Below are positions 35,275 through 43,810 of a stretch of DNA of 64,000 nucleotides, in pieces (within the stretch, counting starts at the first letter, position 1; each line of letters opens with the position of its first letter). The notes under the pieces were generated by a model. That model saw only the letters and a program-made list of their open reading frames with translations, did not search any database and was not told where the DNA came from. This DNA comes from Imbroritus primus (GTDB taxonomy: Bacteria; Pseudomonadota; Gammaproteobacteria; Burkholderiales; Burkholderiaceae), in the NCBI RefSeq assembly GCF_964332355.1, contig NZ_OZ201294.1:186001-250000 (forward strand), written 5' to 3'. Made by a program: the position numbers and the translations under genes.

Positions 35275-36199
35275 CGGCCTCGCCGGCGGTGCGCAGGCTG
35301 CCGAACTGCAAGGCATACTGGCGCGTCAGTTCCGCGCCGAAGAAGAAGATCTGCGCCGAATAGTAGACCCACATCATCAGCGCCACCACCGACCCCGCCG
35401 CGCCATATGATGACGCGACGGCACTGTTCCCAAGATACAGGCCGATGAGCCGCTTGCCGATCTGGAACAGCAGCGTCGTGATTATTGCGCCAGGCAAGAC
35501 GTCGCGCCAGGTCACGCGTACCGGCGGCAGCATGCGGAAGATCACGGCAAACAGGAGGGTCACCGTGCCGAACGAGAGCAGCGTGGAAAAAATCTCCGCC
35601 GCCATGCCAAACGAGGACTCGGTCCACAGCTGGCTCCAATAGTGCTGGAGCACCGCCAGCGCGGCATTGACCGCCAGCGAGACCAGCAGCAGGAATGCCA
35701 GCACCAACACCAGTCCGAACGACAGTACGCGCTTGCGCAGGTATGCCCAGATCCCGTTGGTCACCTGTTCGCGCGTTTCCCAGATCGCATCGAGACTGCT
35801 CTTGAGCTCGGCAAAAACTGTCGTGGCGCCGACGACCAGCATGCCGACCGCAACAAGCGTCGCGAACACGCCGCCATCCGTCCGCTGGGTTGCGGCCAGC
35901 ACGCCCTGCACGGCGGCCGCGCCGGTATCGCCGATCAGTCCGCTGATCTGCGCAAACAATTCACCGCGCGCCGCTTCCGCACCGAAGAACAGTCCCGCGA
36001 TGGAAATCACCAGTACCAGGATCGGTGCCAGCGACAACAGGGTGTAGAACGACAGCGCGGCGCCCCGGCTGGCTGCCTGGTGTTCGGTCCAGCCACGCAT
36101 CGCGCCCCATAGCGTGCTGCGCAGGCGCGGCAGTGTGCCACCGTCGGGCAGTGCGGCACTCAGGAGGGAGGCGAGGCGGTCTCGCAAACCATGCGGCAT
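35249..36199 (-). CDS. YihY/BrkB-family inner-membrane protein
   Basis: A 316-residue protein of the YihY (UPF0761) family. Six membrane segments are expected; family motifs include SRGAALSFYTLLSLAPILVLVI, AELKSSLDAIWE, LPGAIITTLLFQIGK and SSYGAAGSVVALMMWVYYSAQIFFFGAEL. The family was once named for ribonuclease BN or serum resistance, but neither is accepted as the general function. It is convergent with the DUF421 gene, sharing 26 bases. Confidence 0.9.
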   Translation of the reverse strand: MPHGLRDRLASLLSAALPDGGTLPRLRSTLWGAMRGWTEHQAASRGAALSFYTLLSLAPILVLVISIAGLFFGAEAARGELFAQISGLIGDTGAAAVQGVLAATQRTDGGVFATLVAVGMLVVGATTVFAELKSSLDAIWETREQVTNGIWAYLRKRVLSFGLVLVLAFLLLVSLAVNAALAVLQHYWSQLWTESSFGMAAEIFSTLLSFGTVTLLFAVIFRMLPPVRVTWRDVLPGAIITTLLFQIGKRLIGLYLGNSAVASSYGAAGSVVALMMWVYYSAQIFFFGAELTRQYALQFGSLRTAGEAATSRSGSD

Positions 36200-36581
36200 C
36201 GGGTTGCTCCGGCAAAGACAGAGTCACAGTGTACGCAAACTCCACATCACATAGCGAGCCCGACTGCGCAACGCGCATCGTCAAGCAGACGCAGCCGCAA
36301 AAATGTCCTCGCCTGTGTCAGCGTTACGCCGACAGACGGGCGGGACGCGTCAGTCAAGCGCGGACAGACACGCGCCGGCCGCATTGCCATAATCAATTGC
36401 ACCTGCTGGCAGCAGCGGCATGCCGCATGACCGACGGGTTCTGGTGCGACTGGCTTCGAGCTATGACGTTGTGCCCGTCACCGGATGTTCCATTGCGCCC
36501 ATTGCGTCATATCGCTGCGATCGATGCCCGCCCTGCGCCAACACAAAGCCTGCGCAGCGCAACCAATTCAGGGAACCGACA
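36200..36581. other. Intergenic region upstream of the sigma-54 activator gene
   Basis: 382 bases between divergent genes. An open frame in phase with the activator extends back to 36420, but it lacks conserved features. No convincing promoter, repeat or RNA structure was seen. Confidence 0.4.
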
Positions 36582-37685
36582 ATGTCTCTACAGAAAACGT
36601 CATGCGATGATCGTATCAATCTCGTGGGTGACGATCCGGTCGCCCGCAGTAGCAACCTGCGTGATGCCGCGCGTGTCCTGCATGCCGTAGAAACCGGCAG
36701 CCGAGGCCCAGCCACACCGCCTGCCCTGCGGCAATTCGGCGCGCTGTATGGCTCCTCTGCCGTGATGTGCGCGCTCTACGAACAGGTCGACAAGGTCGCG
36801 GGCACCGACGCGCCGGTGCTGATCTGTGGTGAGAGCGGCACCGGCAAGGAACTGTTGGCGCAAACGCTGCACAGCCGTAGCTCACGCAAGGCAGCGCCGT
36901 TCATCCCGGTCAACTGCGGCGCGGTGTCGGCACAGCTGAGCGAGTCGGAACTGTTCGGCCATGAAAAAGGCAGTTTCACCGGCGCCCACCAGCGTCATAT
37001 CGGCTATTTCGAACGCGCCTGCGGCGGTACGCTGTTTCTGGACGAGGTGACCGAAATGCCGCCGGAAATGCAGGTCAAGCTGCTGCGCGTACTCGAGACG
37101 GGTACCTTCTATCGCGTGGGCGGGACCGAACAGATCAAGGCCGACGTACGCATCATTGCCGCCACCAACCGCGCGCTCGACAGCGCCGTGCAGTCCGGCG
37201 ATTTCCGCGAGGACCTGATGTACCGGCTGGCAGTGGTACCGCTGTGCATGCCGCCGCTGCGCGAGCGCGAGGAAGATATCGTCCTGCTGGCCCAGCATTT
37301 CCTGGCGCAGTTGAACACGCAGCATGGCTCTGCCAAGACGCTGTCGCGCATGGCGCTCAACCTGCTGCGCGAACAGCCCTGGCGCGGCAATGTGCGGGAA
37401 CTGAAAAACGCCATCCTGCGCGCCTATATCCTGAGCGACCAGACCCTGACCATCGAACCGCAGTGCCGCCAGCGCACCAGCGATCCGGTCCTCACCAGCG
37501 AGGGCTGCCTGCAGATTGCCGTCGGCATGCCGCTGGCCGAAGCACAGCGCGCGCTTATCGTGGCCACGCTGGAGCATTGCGAAGGCAACAAACGCGACGC
37601 GGCTGAAAGGCTGGGCATCAGCCTCAAGACGCTGTACAACCGCCTGGCGCTGTACGACTCGCAGACCATTCCAGCGGCGGCGTGA
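36582..37685 (+). CDS. Sigma-54-dependent activator lacking a sensor domain
   Basis: A 367-residue bacterial enhancer-binding protein. After about 60 residues without a recognisable receiver, GAF or PAS domain comes a complete AAA+ domain: Walker A GESGTGKELLAQ, the sigma-54 contact loop as GSFTGA (first Ala replaced by Ser, a known variant), Walker B GGTLFLDEVTEM and the arginine-finger region FREDLMYRLAVVPL. The C-terminus is a Fis-type helix-turn-helix (NKRDAAERLGISLKTLYNRL). Start 36582 has AGGGA upstream. It resembles activators controlled by a partner protein rather than by phosphorylation; its targets are unknown. Confidence 0.9.
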   Translation: MSLQKTSCDDRINLVGDDPVARSSNLRDAARVLHAVETGSRGPATPPALRQFGALYGSSAVMCALYEQVDKVAGTDAPVLICGESGTGKELLAQTLHSRSSRKAAPFIPVNCGAVSAQLSESELFGHEKGSFTGAHQRHIGYFERACGGTLFLDEVTEMPPEMQVKLLRVLETGTFYRVGGTEQIKADVRIIAATNRALDSAVQSGDFREDLMYRLAVVPLCMPPLREREEDIVLLAQHFLAQLNTQHGSAKTLSRMALNLLREQPWRGNVRELKNAILRAYILSDQTLTIEPQCRQRTSDPVLTSEGCLQIAVGMPLAEAQRALIVATLEHCEGNKRDAAERLGISLKTLYNRLALYDSQTIPAAA

Positions 37686-37877
37686 CGGCCTGGCAGGCGC
37701 GACGGCGCCGGCTGTTCGCGAACGCGTCATGTGAACCCGACCATGCCGACATGGCGCATGGAGCAGGCGCATCGGCGCGGTGCGTCCGTCTCGCCGGGCA
37801 GGCGGTGCATAACGGGCCTGTGTCTCGCGCGACGCGGGCAGGTCCGTCGTCTGCGGAAACAGCGGCTCCATCCCTTC

Positions 37878-38237
37878 TTACTTGACATTGCCCGAATGCG
37901 CTTCCGCACTGGGCTTGGTACCACCCTTGGGTCCGGTATCGCCGGGGGCTTCCTGGACGGTCTTTGGCAGGTTATGCGTGGCGGTTTCCTGCGCCGTGCC
38001 CGCGGCGCCCTTGCCATAGCGTGCCGCCAGCTGGTCCTGGATGCGTTCCAGCGCCTGTTTTTCCTGTGCCAGCTGCGCAGCCGCAATCTCGGCCTTCTGC
38101 GCCGCCGCAGCCTGCTCCTCGGGGGTTGGCGGCGGCAGTTTGGCATAGACCGGGCCGCCAAGCATGGCCACCAGCGCCAGCGTTAGCAGACGCGAGGCAT
38201 GTCGCGAACCTGTGGGAGTCGTTTTCATCCTGATCAT
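37878..38237 (-). CDS. Small exported protein of unknown function
   Basis: A 119-residue protein with a signal peptide (RLLTLALVAMLGGPVYA, cleavage after VYA), then LPPPTPEEQAAAAQKAE and an Ala/Gln/Glu-rich helix (about 35-75), ending in a disordered Gly/Thr/Lys-rich tail. ATG 38237 is chosen because GGAG lies six bases upstream; ATGs at 38228, 38249 and 38291 are alternatives. The helical segment could form a coiled coil. Not recognised beyond this. Confidence 0.7.
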   Translation of the reverse strand: MIRMKTTPTGSRHASRLLTLALVAMLGGPVYAKLPPPTPEEQAAAAQKAEIAAAQLAQEKQALERIQDQLAARYGKGAAGTAQETATHNLPKTVQEAPGDTGPKGGTKPSAEAHSGNVK

Positions 38238-38327
38238 CGTTTGCTCCATGTGCCCGGCAAGTGCAGCCGTTTCTTCACGACAAGCGTTCACCCTGCCAGG
38301 CCGATTGTCATTTTTTCATCCGCGCGG

Positions 38328-38615
38328 TCAATTCTTACGCGCGGGCCGGGTCGCTTCCAGACCGACTTGCTCCGCCGGATCCGCTTCGTGCAGATGCGGA
38401 CGAGCCTGCCGGGCCTGGCGTGGCGTCTCCACGCATTCAATGCCAGGCGAGGCGCGTGCATCGGTGTCGCCGCGCCCTGCTTCCACGTCGCGTGCTGCCT
38501 GGCGAATGCGGCTGCGCTGCCCGGACGACTGGCTATCCGGTGATTCGTCGCGCTCGTGCGGCAAGCGCAATCTGCGGCCGGGGTGCCGCGGATCGTGTTC
38601 CTGACTGGTCTTCAT
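38328..38615 (-). CDS. Small charged hypothetical protein
   Basis: A 95-residue, highly charged, probably disordered protein (LRLPHERDESPDSQSSGQRS, IRQAARDVEAGRGDTD). A strong GGAGGG site seven bases before ATG 38615 argues that it is translated. It has no membrane segment, signal or cysteine pattern. Function unknown. Confidence 0.65.
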   Translation of the reverse strand: MKTSQEHDPRHPGRRLRLPHERDESPDSQSSGQRSRIRQAARDVEAGRGDTDARASPGIECVETPRQARQARPHLHEADPAEQVGLEATRPARKN

Positions 38616-38862
38616 AGGTCGCCCTCCGTCTGGAGAAAGCGTTGCAAGGCGCATGCCTGGATGCCGGGCATCGTTGGCAGCCACGGCACAGCGTTCCGCA
38701 GATGAGATTGCTCGCGCCGCAGTTGGCACAGCGTCTGCTTAAGAAATCATGCACGCCGACGACGGACGTTGCGCCCGGCCGGTGCAGTTGTGGTGACGGA
38801 TTCCCATGGATCGACGATGCCGCGGCTCCGCCGGCGCCCAACCACTCTCAGGAGATAAAACC

Positions 38863-39120
38863 ATGAAACCGATCTACTCCACCGTCGCCATCGCAGTGCT
38901 GTGCGCCAGCGCCCTGGCTGCCTGCGACCGTAAACCAGCGGATAGCGAACGCATGCCCGACAGCACGCCTGCCCCGGAGACCACAGCCCCGGCGACACCC
39001 GCGCCGACGACCCCGACCGCCCCCGCTGCGGGCGGCATGGGAATGGGCACGCCTCCTGCGGATGCCGCATCCGAACCAATGCCGAGCGAACCTTCTTCAG
39101 CCCCGGCAAGCGCAGGCTGA
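38863..39120 (+). CDS. Small proline/threonine-rich lipoprotein
   Basis: An 85-residue predicted lipoprotein: signal MKPIYSTVAIAVLCASALAAC with lipobox LAAC at residue 21, then a low-complexity Pro/Thr/Ala/Glu-rich tail (TPAPETTAPATPAPTTPTAP) with no domain. The AGGAGA site eight bases upstream supports the start. Probably a surface or periplasmic spacer-like lipoprotein; no function can be named. Confidence 0.75.
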   Translation: MKPIYSTVAIAVLCASALAACDRKPADSERMPDSTPAPETTAPATPAPTTPTAPAAGGMGMGTPPADAASEPMPSEPSSAPASAG

Positions 39121-39209
39121 TCGGCGCACGGCCCCAGCCAAGAGGCGGCGACGAACGTGCACATTGGCATGGCAGCGTGGATACGCGCTCCAATGCCGCC
39201 TTCAGGTCA

Positions 39210-39225
39210 CGCAGAAACGGGTACG
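39210..39225 (+). repeat. Isolated iteron copy outside the origin cluster
   Basis: CGCAGAAACGGGTACG, identical to the commonest form of the origin iteron, lies about 1.7 kb from the first copy of the main cluster, on the far side of the purine permease gene. Confidence 0.8.
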
Positions 39226-39375
39226 CTTTGAACGTGAGTCAGGCACATGCCGCTCGAAGCCAGCATGGTGGACAATGTCATCCGACAGGGGCTACCGTCA
39301 CACGGCATACGATGTCCCGCTACGCACGCCATCGGCAGCCGACGGCCACCACTGTGGTGACCGTCGCGCTGCATT

Positions 39376-40677
39376 TCAGTGACCCGGCAGGTAGAAGAAC
39401 TTGAAGAGGAAGACAGCTGCGATCACCCAGACGATCGCCTGGACTTCGCGCGCGCGTCCCGTCAGCAGCTTGAGTGCGGCATAGGCAATGAAGCCGAAGG
39501 CGATGCCGTTGGCAATCGAATAGGTCAGCGGCATCAGTAGCACTGTCAATACCGCAGGTACCGACTCGGTGGCATCGTTCCAGTCGAGATCCACCAGTTC
39601 GCGCAGCATCAGGCATGCAACATACAACAGCGCGGGTGCGGTGGCATAGGCCGGCACCGCGCCCGCCAGCGGCGAGATGAACAGGCATGCCAGGAATAGC
39701 ACGCCGACCGTTACGGCCGTGAGGCCGGTGCGCCCGCCTGCCTGCACGCCGGAGGCGCTTTCGATATAGGCCGTGGTGCTCGACGTGCCGAGCGCGGCCC
39801 CCGCCATGATCGCCCCGCTATCCGCCAGCAGTGCGCGTTTCATACGATGCATCTTGCCCGGGGTCAACAACCCGGCGCGATTCGCAACGCCCATCAGCGT
39901 ACCGGTGGCATCGAACAGCTCAACCAGGAAGAACACCAGTACCACGTTCAGGAAGCCGATCGACAACGCACCTTCGAGATCTAGTTTGAACAGCGTCGGC
40001 GCGACGGATGGCGGCGGCGAGACGATGCCATGAAACACATTGCCGCCGACCACGAAGCTCAGTACCGTCACGAGCAGGATGCCGATCAGGATCGCACCGC
40101 GCACCTTCAGGTAATCGAGTGCGACGATCGTGAAAAACCCGATCGTCGCAAGCACCACGGGCGCCTGATGCAAGTCGCCCAGCGTCACCAGCGTCGCCGG
40201 ACTATCTGCCACGATACCCGCGCTCTTGAGCGCGATGATGCCAAGGAACAGGCCGATACCGCTTGTGATGGCGAGCCGCAGCGAACGCGGGATGCCGTTG
40301 ATGATCAGCTCACGAATGCCAACCAGACTCACCACCATGAACAGGCAACCGGAGATGAACACAGCGCCGAGCGCCGCAGGCCAGGGAATCCCCATGCCGA
40401 GCACCACGGTAAACGCGAAGTAGGCATTGAGCCCCATGCCCGGCGCCATGGCGATCGGGTAGTTGGCATAGAAGCCCATCACGAAAGTGCCCAGCGCGGC
40501 GGCCACGCAGGTCGCGACGAACACCGCATCCTTCGGCATGCCGGCTTCGCCCAGGATGGAGGGGTTGACGAAAATGATGTAGGCCATCGTCAGGAAAGTG
40601 GTCAACCCGGCGAGTAGCTCGGTACGGATATCCGTATCGTGCGCCTTCAATTGAAACAGCCGCTCCAGTATCTGCAT
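39376..40677 (-). CDS. NCS2/AzgA-type purine (guanine/hypoxanthine/adenine) permease
   Basis: A 433-residue membrane transporter of the AzgA-like NCS2 family. Features: ELLAGLTTFLTMAYIIFVNPSIL at the N-terminus, NYPIAMAPGMGLNAYFAFTVV, the motif VLVFFLVELFDATGTLMGVANRAGLL and GTSSTTAYIESASGVQAGGRTGLTA, all typical of PbuG/PbuO/AzgA proteins. The start at 40677 (MQILERLFQL) fits the family and follows GGGAGA. It sits inside the replication region, between the outlier iteron and the main iteron cluster, without a purine operon around it. Confidence 0.92.
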   Translation of the reverse strand: MQILERLFQLKAHDTDIRTELLAGLTTFLTMAYIIFVNPSILGEAGMPKDAVFVATCVAAALGTFVMGFYANYPIAMAPGMGLNAYFAFTVVLGMGIPWPAALGAVFISGCLFMVVSLVGIRELIINGIPRSLRLAITSGIGLFLGIIALKSAGIVADSPATLVTLGDLHQAPVVLATIGFFTIVALDYLKVRGAILIGILLVTVLSFVVGGNVFHGIVSPPPSVAPTLFKLDLEGALSIGFLNVVLVFFLVELFDATGTLMGVANRAGLLTPGKMHRMKRALLADSGAIMAGAALGTSSTTAYIESASGVQAGGRTGLTAVTVGVLFLACLFISPLAGAVPAYATAPALLYVACLMLRELVDLDWNDATESVPAVLTVLLMPLTYSIANGIAFGFIAYAALKLLTGRAREVQAIVWVIAAVFLFKFFYLPGH

Positions 40678-41761
40678 GATGACGCTTTCTCCCCTATCCC
40701 CCATCGCCATAAATATGCGCCCCGCGCAGCGGCAGTGGCGGAACCGGGATGGAAACGGTCACCCCGCACTCCATCCTGTCCCTGAAAGCCGTCTGCGCCG
40801 AGACGCGCCGGACGACCTACCACCACCGCGCAGCCGGTGCACGCCGCATCATACCGGAGAGCCGAGCGAATGTATGTTATCTAAACATCACTTATTGTCG
40901 CAGAACTGGGTACGCTCGGTGACCGTAAAGGCGTCGCGACGCAGAAACGGGTACGCCCCGCTCAGGCAGAACAGCGCGGCCGTCCGGACGTCACGGAGAC
41001 ATCACGCCGATTTTCCCGCTGCCGGCCATCCGATCACGCAGAAACAGGTACGCTTTTTCGCCATCCAGGCTGCCCGAAGGCCCGCAGAAACGGGTACGCC
41101 GTGAAATTTCCGACTCCCCGATACTGTCGCAGAAATGGGTACGGCTCTCGCACCCCCTCCAGCCCTCGCCCCTCGGCGTTTGGTACCCCATGCCTCCGAA
41201 CACGCAGAAATGGGTACGCGCGCCACAGGAGTGAAACATCACGCACACCGGTGCATTTGCGGAAAGTGATGACTCGCATAATGTGACGAAGAATTGCATT
41301 CCACACCGTACCTATTTCTGCGTCACGCTGTATTCAGCCGCAGAAATAGGTACGCCTTGCTTGGAACGACCGGTCAGAACCACCGCAGAAATGGGTACGG
41401 TCGCTCTGCCCCCCAAGAGCACGCATGGCCCGCGGCCGGAGTCCACGCCGGACAGGGCCGGCACGATGTTCCGTTCGGCCATTCCTGTCAGTCGATCCGC
41501 TTTCCCTGGTTTGGTACGGCATCGCGGCGACGGGGCGTGGACGCAGAAACGGGTACGCATGCCAGGAGCCACAGCGCGCAGCGGGTTTGTCACACTGCGC
41601 ATGCTGGGCGGAGACACGCGGAGGGCCACCATACCGTCCGCAGAAATGGGTACGCACCAAGCGCCGGAAAATCCGGGCAGCACGGGCGTCAGGCCGCGCC
41701 AGACAACGCAGAAACGGGTACGCCTTCCGGCGGACAAGGCTGTGCGTCCCTGCGGCGAGCC

Positions 41762-41797
41762 TGTGGACAAGTCTGTGGAAACCGCAGGTTATCCCCG
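41762..41797. promoter_or_regulatory. DnaA-box-like cluster in the origin
   Basis: TGTGGACAA (41762-41770; complement TTGTCCACA, one mismatch to TTATCCACA), TGTGGAAAC (41774-41782) and TTATCCCCG (41789-41797; two mismatches) lie together just before the tight iteron sub-array. Such DnaA sites beside iterons are usual in iteron-type plasmid origins. Confidence 0.55.
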
Positions 41798-41911
41798 CAG
41801 AATCTGGTTCAGCCCGGTCGCAGAATCGGGTTCGCCTATGCGCAGATTCGGGTTCGCCACAACGCAGAATCAGGTACGGGGCGCTGCAGAAACGGGTACG
41901 CAAAACAGCAA

Positions 41912-41989
41912 TTAACCCTGCAAAATCATGGGATTGCGAGCGCTGTATACGGTTTACAAGTAGTTAACCACTAAAGGTATGTGTTAACC
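41912..41989 (+). repeat. TTAACC repeats in the AT-rich stretch before repA
   Basis: GTTAACC occurs at 41963-41969 and again at 41983-41989, 20 bases apart, with a third ATTAACC at 41911-41917. They lie in the AT-rich segment 41900-42000 between the last tight iteron and repA, where the duplex would be expected to melt or the repA promoter to lie. Confidence 0.4.
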
Positions 41990-42198
41990 GGTAGTGAGGA
42001 CCGGCTCAACGTGGACAACCGTACCGGTTGCCCACCCACGCCGGCCCGCGACGATCACGCAAGAGATCCAGCAATGATCAACCCCCAAGCAATGGCGCGG
42101 TTCTCGCCTGATCGTCAAAACCGTCAAGCGTACCCAATTCTGCGTGACAAGCCCTGAGGCTTCGCGTAAAAAGGCAAGGACTTCCATGACGGACCACC

Positions 42199-43275
42199 AT
42201 GGCTACGAAACGATCTTCCACGGCTGATGCACTCGACCCGCAGGCTGTCGAGGCCACGTCGCCGGGTTCACGCATTATCGTGCCCGGCAAGACACCAGCG
42301 GTGCCTTCCGAGAAATTCCAGCGGCTGTTCGACGAGGCCCAGGCCATGGAACGCGAGGACGCATGGCAGACCGGCGAAGTGGGTTTTCTAAGCCGTGCCA
42401 GTGTCCAGGTCACCCTGCCCTACCGTGCACCCAAGGGCGCGCCGCCCGTGTGGACCCGGTCGAGCGGCAACGTCTCGCTGATGATCCAGCCAGGCTACTT
42501 CACCCAGCAACGCTCCGAAAAGGCCGCCAACGGCCGCCAGAAGCTGATTTCCGAAACTGTCTCGCTTGGTTACCCGTACGGCTCCTATCCGCGCCTGATG
42601 CTGGCGTGGATCGGCAAGGAAATCATGGCGAAAAAGAAGCGCGGCGAGTTCACCGGCACCATCGAGGATCGGCGCATTTCGCTCGGCAACTCCTTGTCCG
42701 AGTTCATGTACAACCTCGGCATTCCCATGGCCACCGGCGGCAAACGCGGCACCATGACACTGGTGCGGCAGCAGATGATCCGGCTGTTCTCCGCCACCAT
42801 CGCCATCGTGCAGAACAAGTCCGCGCCCAACCACGAGCCACTGTCGCTCGATCGCGTCGGCTACTTGCTGGCCGACCAGCTGTCGACCTGGTGGGATCCC
42901 ATGCAGCCCGGCCAGAGCGCAATGTTCGAGAGCTTCGTGGTGTTGTCCGAGCCGTTCTTCAATGAGCTGGTGAATCGTCCCGTGCCGGTCGACATGCGCG
43001 CGCTCAAGGCACTCAAACAGTCGCCGTTCGCGCTCGACGTGTACTCCTGGCTGACGTACCGCTTCTTCACCATCCAGCGCCGCACGGAAATCCCGTGGGA
43101 AGCCCTGCAGATGCAGTTCGGTACGGAAACCGAAAGCGAACGGAAATTCCGCGCGCTGTTCCGCAAGGCCCTCAAGGATGTGCTGATCGTGTACCCGGAA
43201 GCCAAGGTCGACGCCGATTCCTCCAAGGCGCTGATCCTGCAGCCATCACGCACCAGCGTGCGGAAATTGACCTGA
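42199..43275 (+). CDS. repA: Replication initiator RepA
   Basis: A 358-residue protein of the plasmid-encoded RepA family found on Burkholderiaceae megaplasmids and second chromosomes. Recognisable stretches are VQVTLPYRAPKG, VSLMIQPGYF, LGYPYGSYPRLMLAWIGKE, SLGNSLSEFMYNLGI and DVYSWLTYRFF, typical of its winged-helix halves that bind iterons. The start at 42199 is the only one giving the full frame; a nearby ATG at 42186 is in another frame. An inverted iteron at 42129 lies within 55 bases upstream and suggests autoregulation. It is followed by parAB and a KfrA-like gene. Confidence 0.92.
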   Translation: MATKRSSTADALDPQAVEATSPGSRIIVPGKTPAVPSEKFQRLFDEAQAMEREDAWQTGEVGFLSRASVQVTLPYRAPKGAPPVWTRSSGNVSLMIQPGYFTQQRSEKAANGRQKLISETVSLGYPYGSYPRLMLAWIGKEIMAKKKRGEFTGTIEDRRISLGNSLSEFMYNLGIPMATGGKRGTMTLVRQQMIRLFSATIAIVQNKSAPNHEPLSLDRVGYLLADQLSTWWDPMQPGQSAMFESFVVLSEPFFNELVNRPVPVDMRALKALKQSPFALDVYSWLTYRFFTIQRRTEIPWEALQMQFGTETESERKFRALFRKALKDVLIVYPEAKVDADSSKALILQPSRTSVRKLT

Positions 43276-43693
43276 CGCCGGAGCCTGCCGTGGCTGTGGC
43301 GATGCGGTAGCCTGGTCTGGCCCGACGGATGATGGGCGAGCTGATATGCCCGGTGTTCATCGTCCTTCCGCAGTTTCTGCGGCTCGTGCGTCCCTGGTTC
43401 CCCGGTTTCCTCCCTTCTTCTCTTTCTCCTGCTTCACTGCGCTTTCGCCAGCCTGAGTCGATACAACCACCAGGTAGCTCAAGCATGTGGCATGTTGCCA
43501 TGGGCGGTGCGCCGCCCGTCATTGCGCGTTGGAAAGCCAACTCCCATCCTCTTTTGCTGCAGGGCCTGTTCTTCTCCACTGACGTTCCAGTGACGTTGCG
43601 CACGATGGACACCGCTGATTCTGACATGTAGAAATTAAAATCAATAAATATTCTAATTTCAATCCACACTTTTCTGTTGTGCATGCGCGTCAC

Positions 43694-43707
43694 TTTCAGC
43701 GCTGAAA
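43694..43707. promoter_or_regulatory. parS: Candidate ParB site (parS-like palindrome), copy 1
   Basis: TTTCAGCGCTGAAA, a perfect 14-base palindrome, about 10 bases upstream of the possible -35 of the parA promoter. Two further copies are at 43785 and inside parB, and none was noticed elsewhere in the window. Confidence 0.7.
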
Positions 43708-43784
43708 CCGTCTTTTTCTTGATGTAAAAAATCCATGTATATAAGATCCCGGAAATGATTGCGTCATTCTCGATCTATGCGCAC

Positions 43785-43798
43785 TTTCAGCGCTGAAA
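43785..43798. promoter_or_regulatory. parS: Candidate ParB site (parS-like palindrome), copy 2
   Basis: TTTCAGCGCTGAAA; here the symmetry extends to 16 bases (CTTTCAGCGCTGAAAG, 43784-43799). It ends 12 bases before the parA start and overlaps its ribosome binding region, so binding would repress parAB. Confidence 0.7.
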
Positions 43799-43810
43799 GA
43801 AGGAGCCGTT

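Larger units (their letters stand above)
40899..42144. repeat. Iteron field of the replication origin (18 copies of a 16-bp motif)
   Basis: Consensus CGCAGAAAYGGGTACG. Plus-strand copies start at 40899, 40940, 41037, 41083, 41128, 41203, 41339, 41384, 41542, 41639, 41707, 41796, 41819, 41841, 41863 and 41885; minus-strand copies at 41307 and 42129. The last five plus copies are 22-23 bases apart (two helix turns) and include variants with AATC/ATTC and GGTTCG. Others are about 45 bases apart or more. The field lies directly upstream of repA and is the expected binding array of the initiator, used for origin opening and copy control. No convincing gene lies in 40678-42198. Confidence 0.93.
43276..43810. 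promoter_or_regulatory. repA-parA intergenic region with parAB promoter
   Basis: 535 bases. A frame at 43329-43631 has no conserved features and is not called. The stretch 43620-43680 is very AT-rich. A possible parA promoter is TTGATG (43719-43724), 15-base spacer, TATAAG (43740-43745); it lies between two copies of the TTTCAGCGCTGAAA palindrome, which fits autoregulation by Par proteins. Confidence 0.5.

Noticed and set aside
41283..41974. Long overlapping open frames across the iteron field on both strands
   Set aside because: They repeat short peptides because the 16-base iteron recurs in each frame (for example RNGYA and THFCG); no domain, no consistent start signal.
40899..42144. CRISPR array
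   Set aside because: Repeats are only 16 bases, spacers vary from 6 to over 140 bases, orientation is mixed and no cas genes exist; iterons explain all features.
43329..43631. 100-residue frame between repA and parA
   Set aside because: No recognisable features, no clear ribosome binding site, and it runs into the AT-rich control region.
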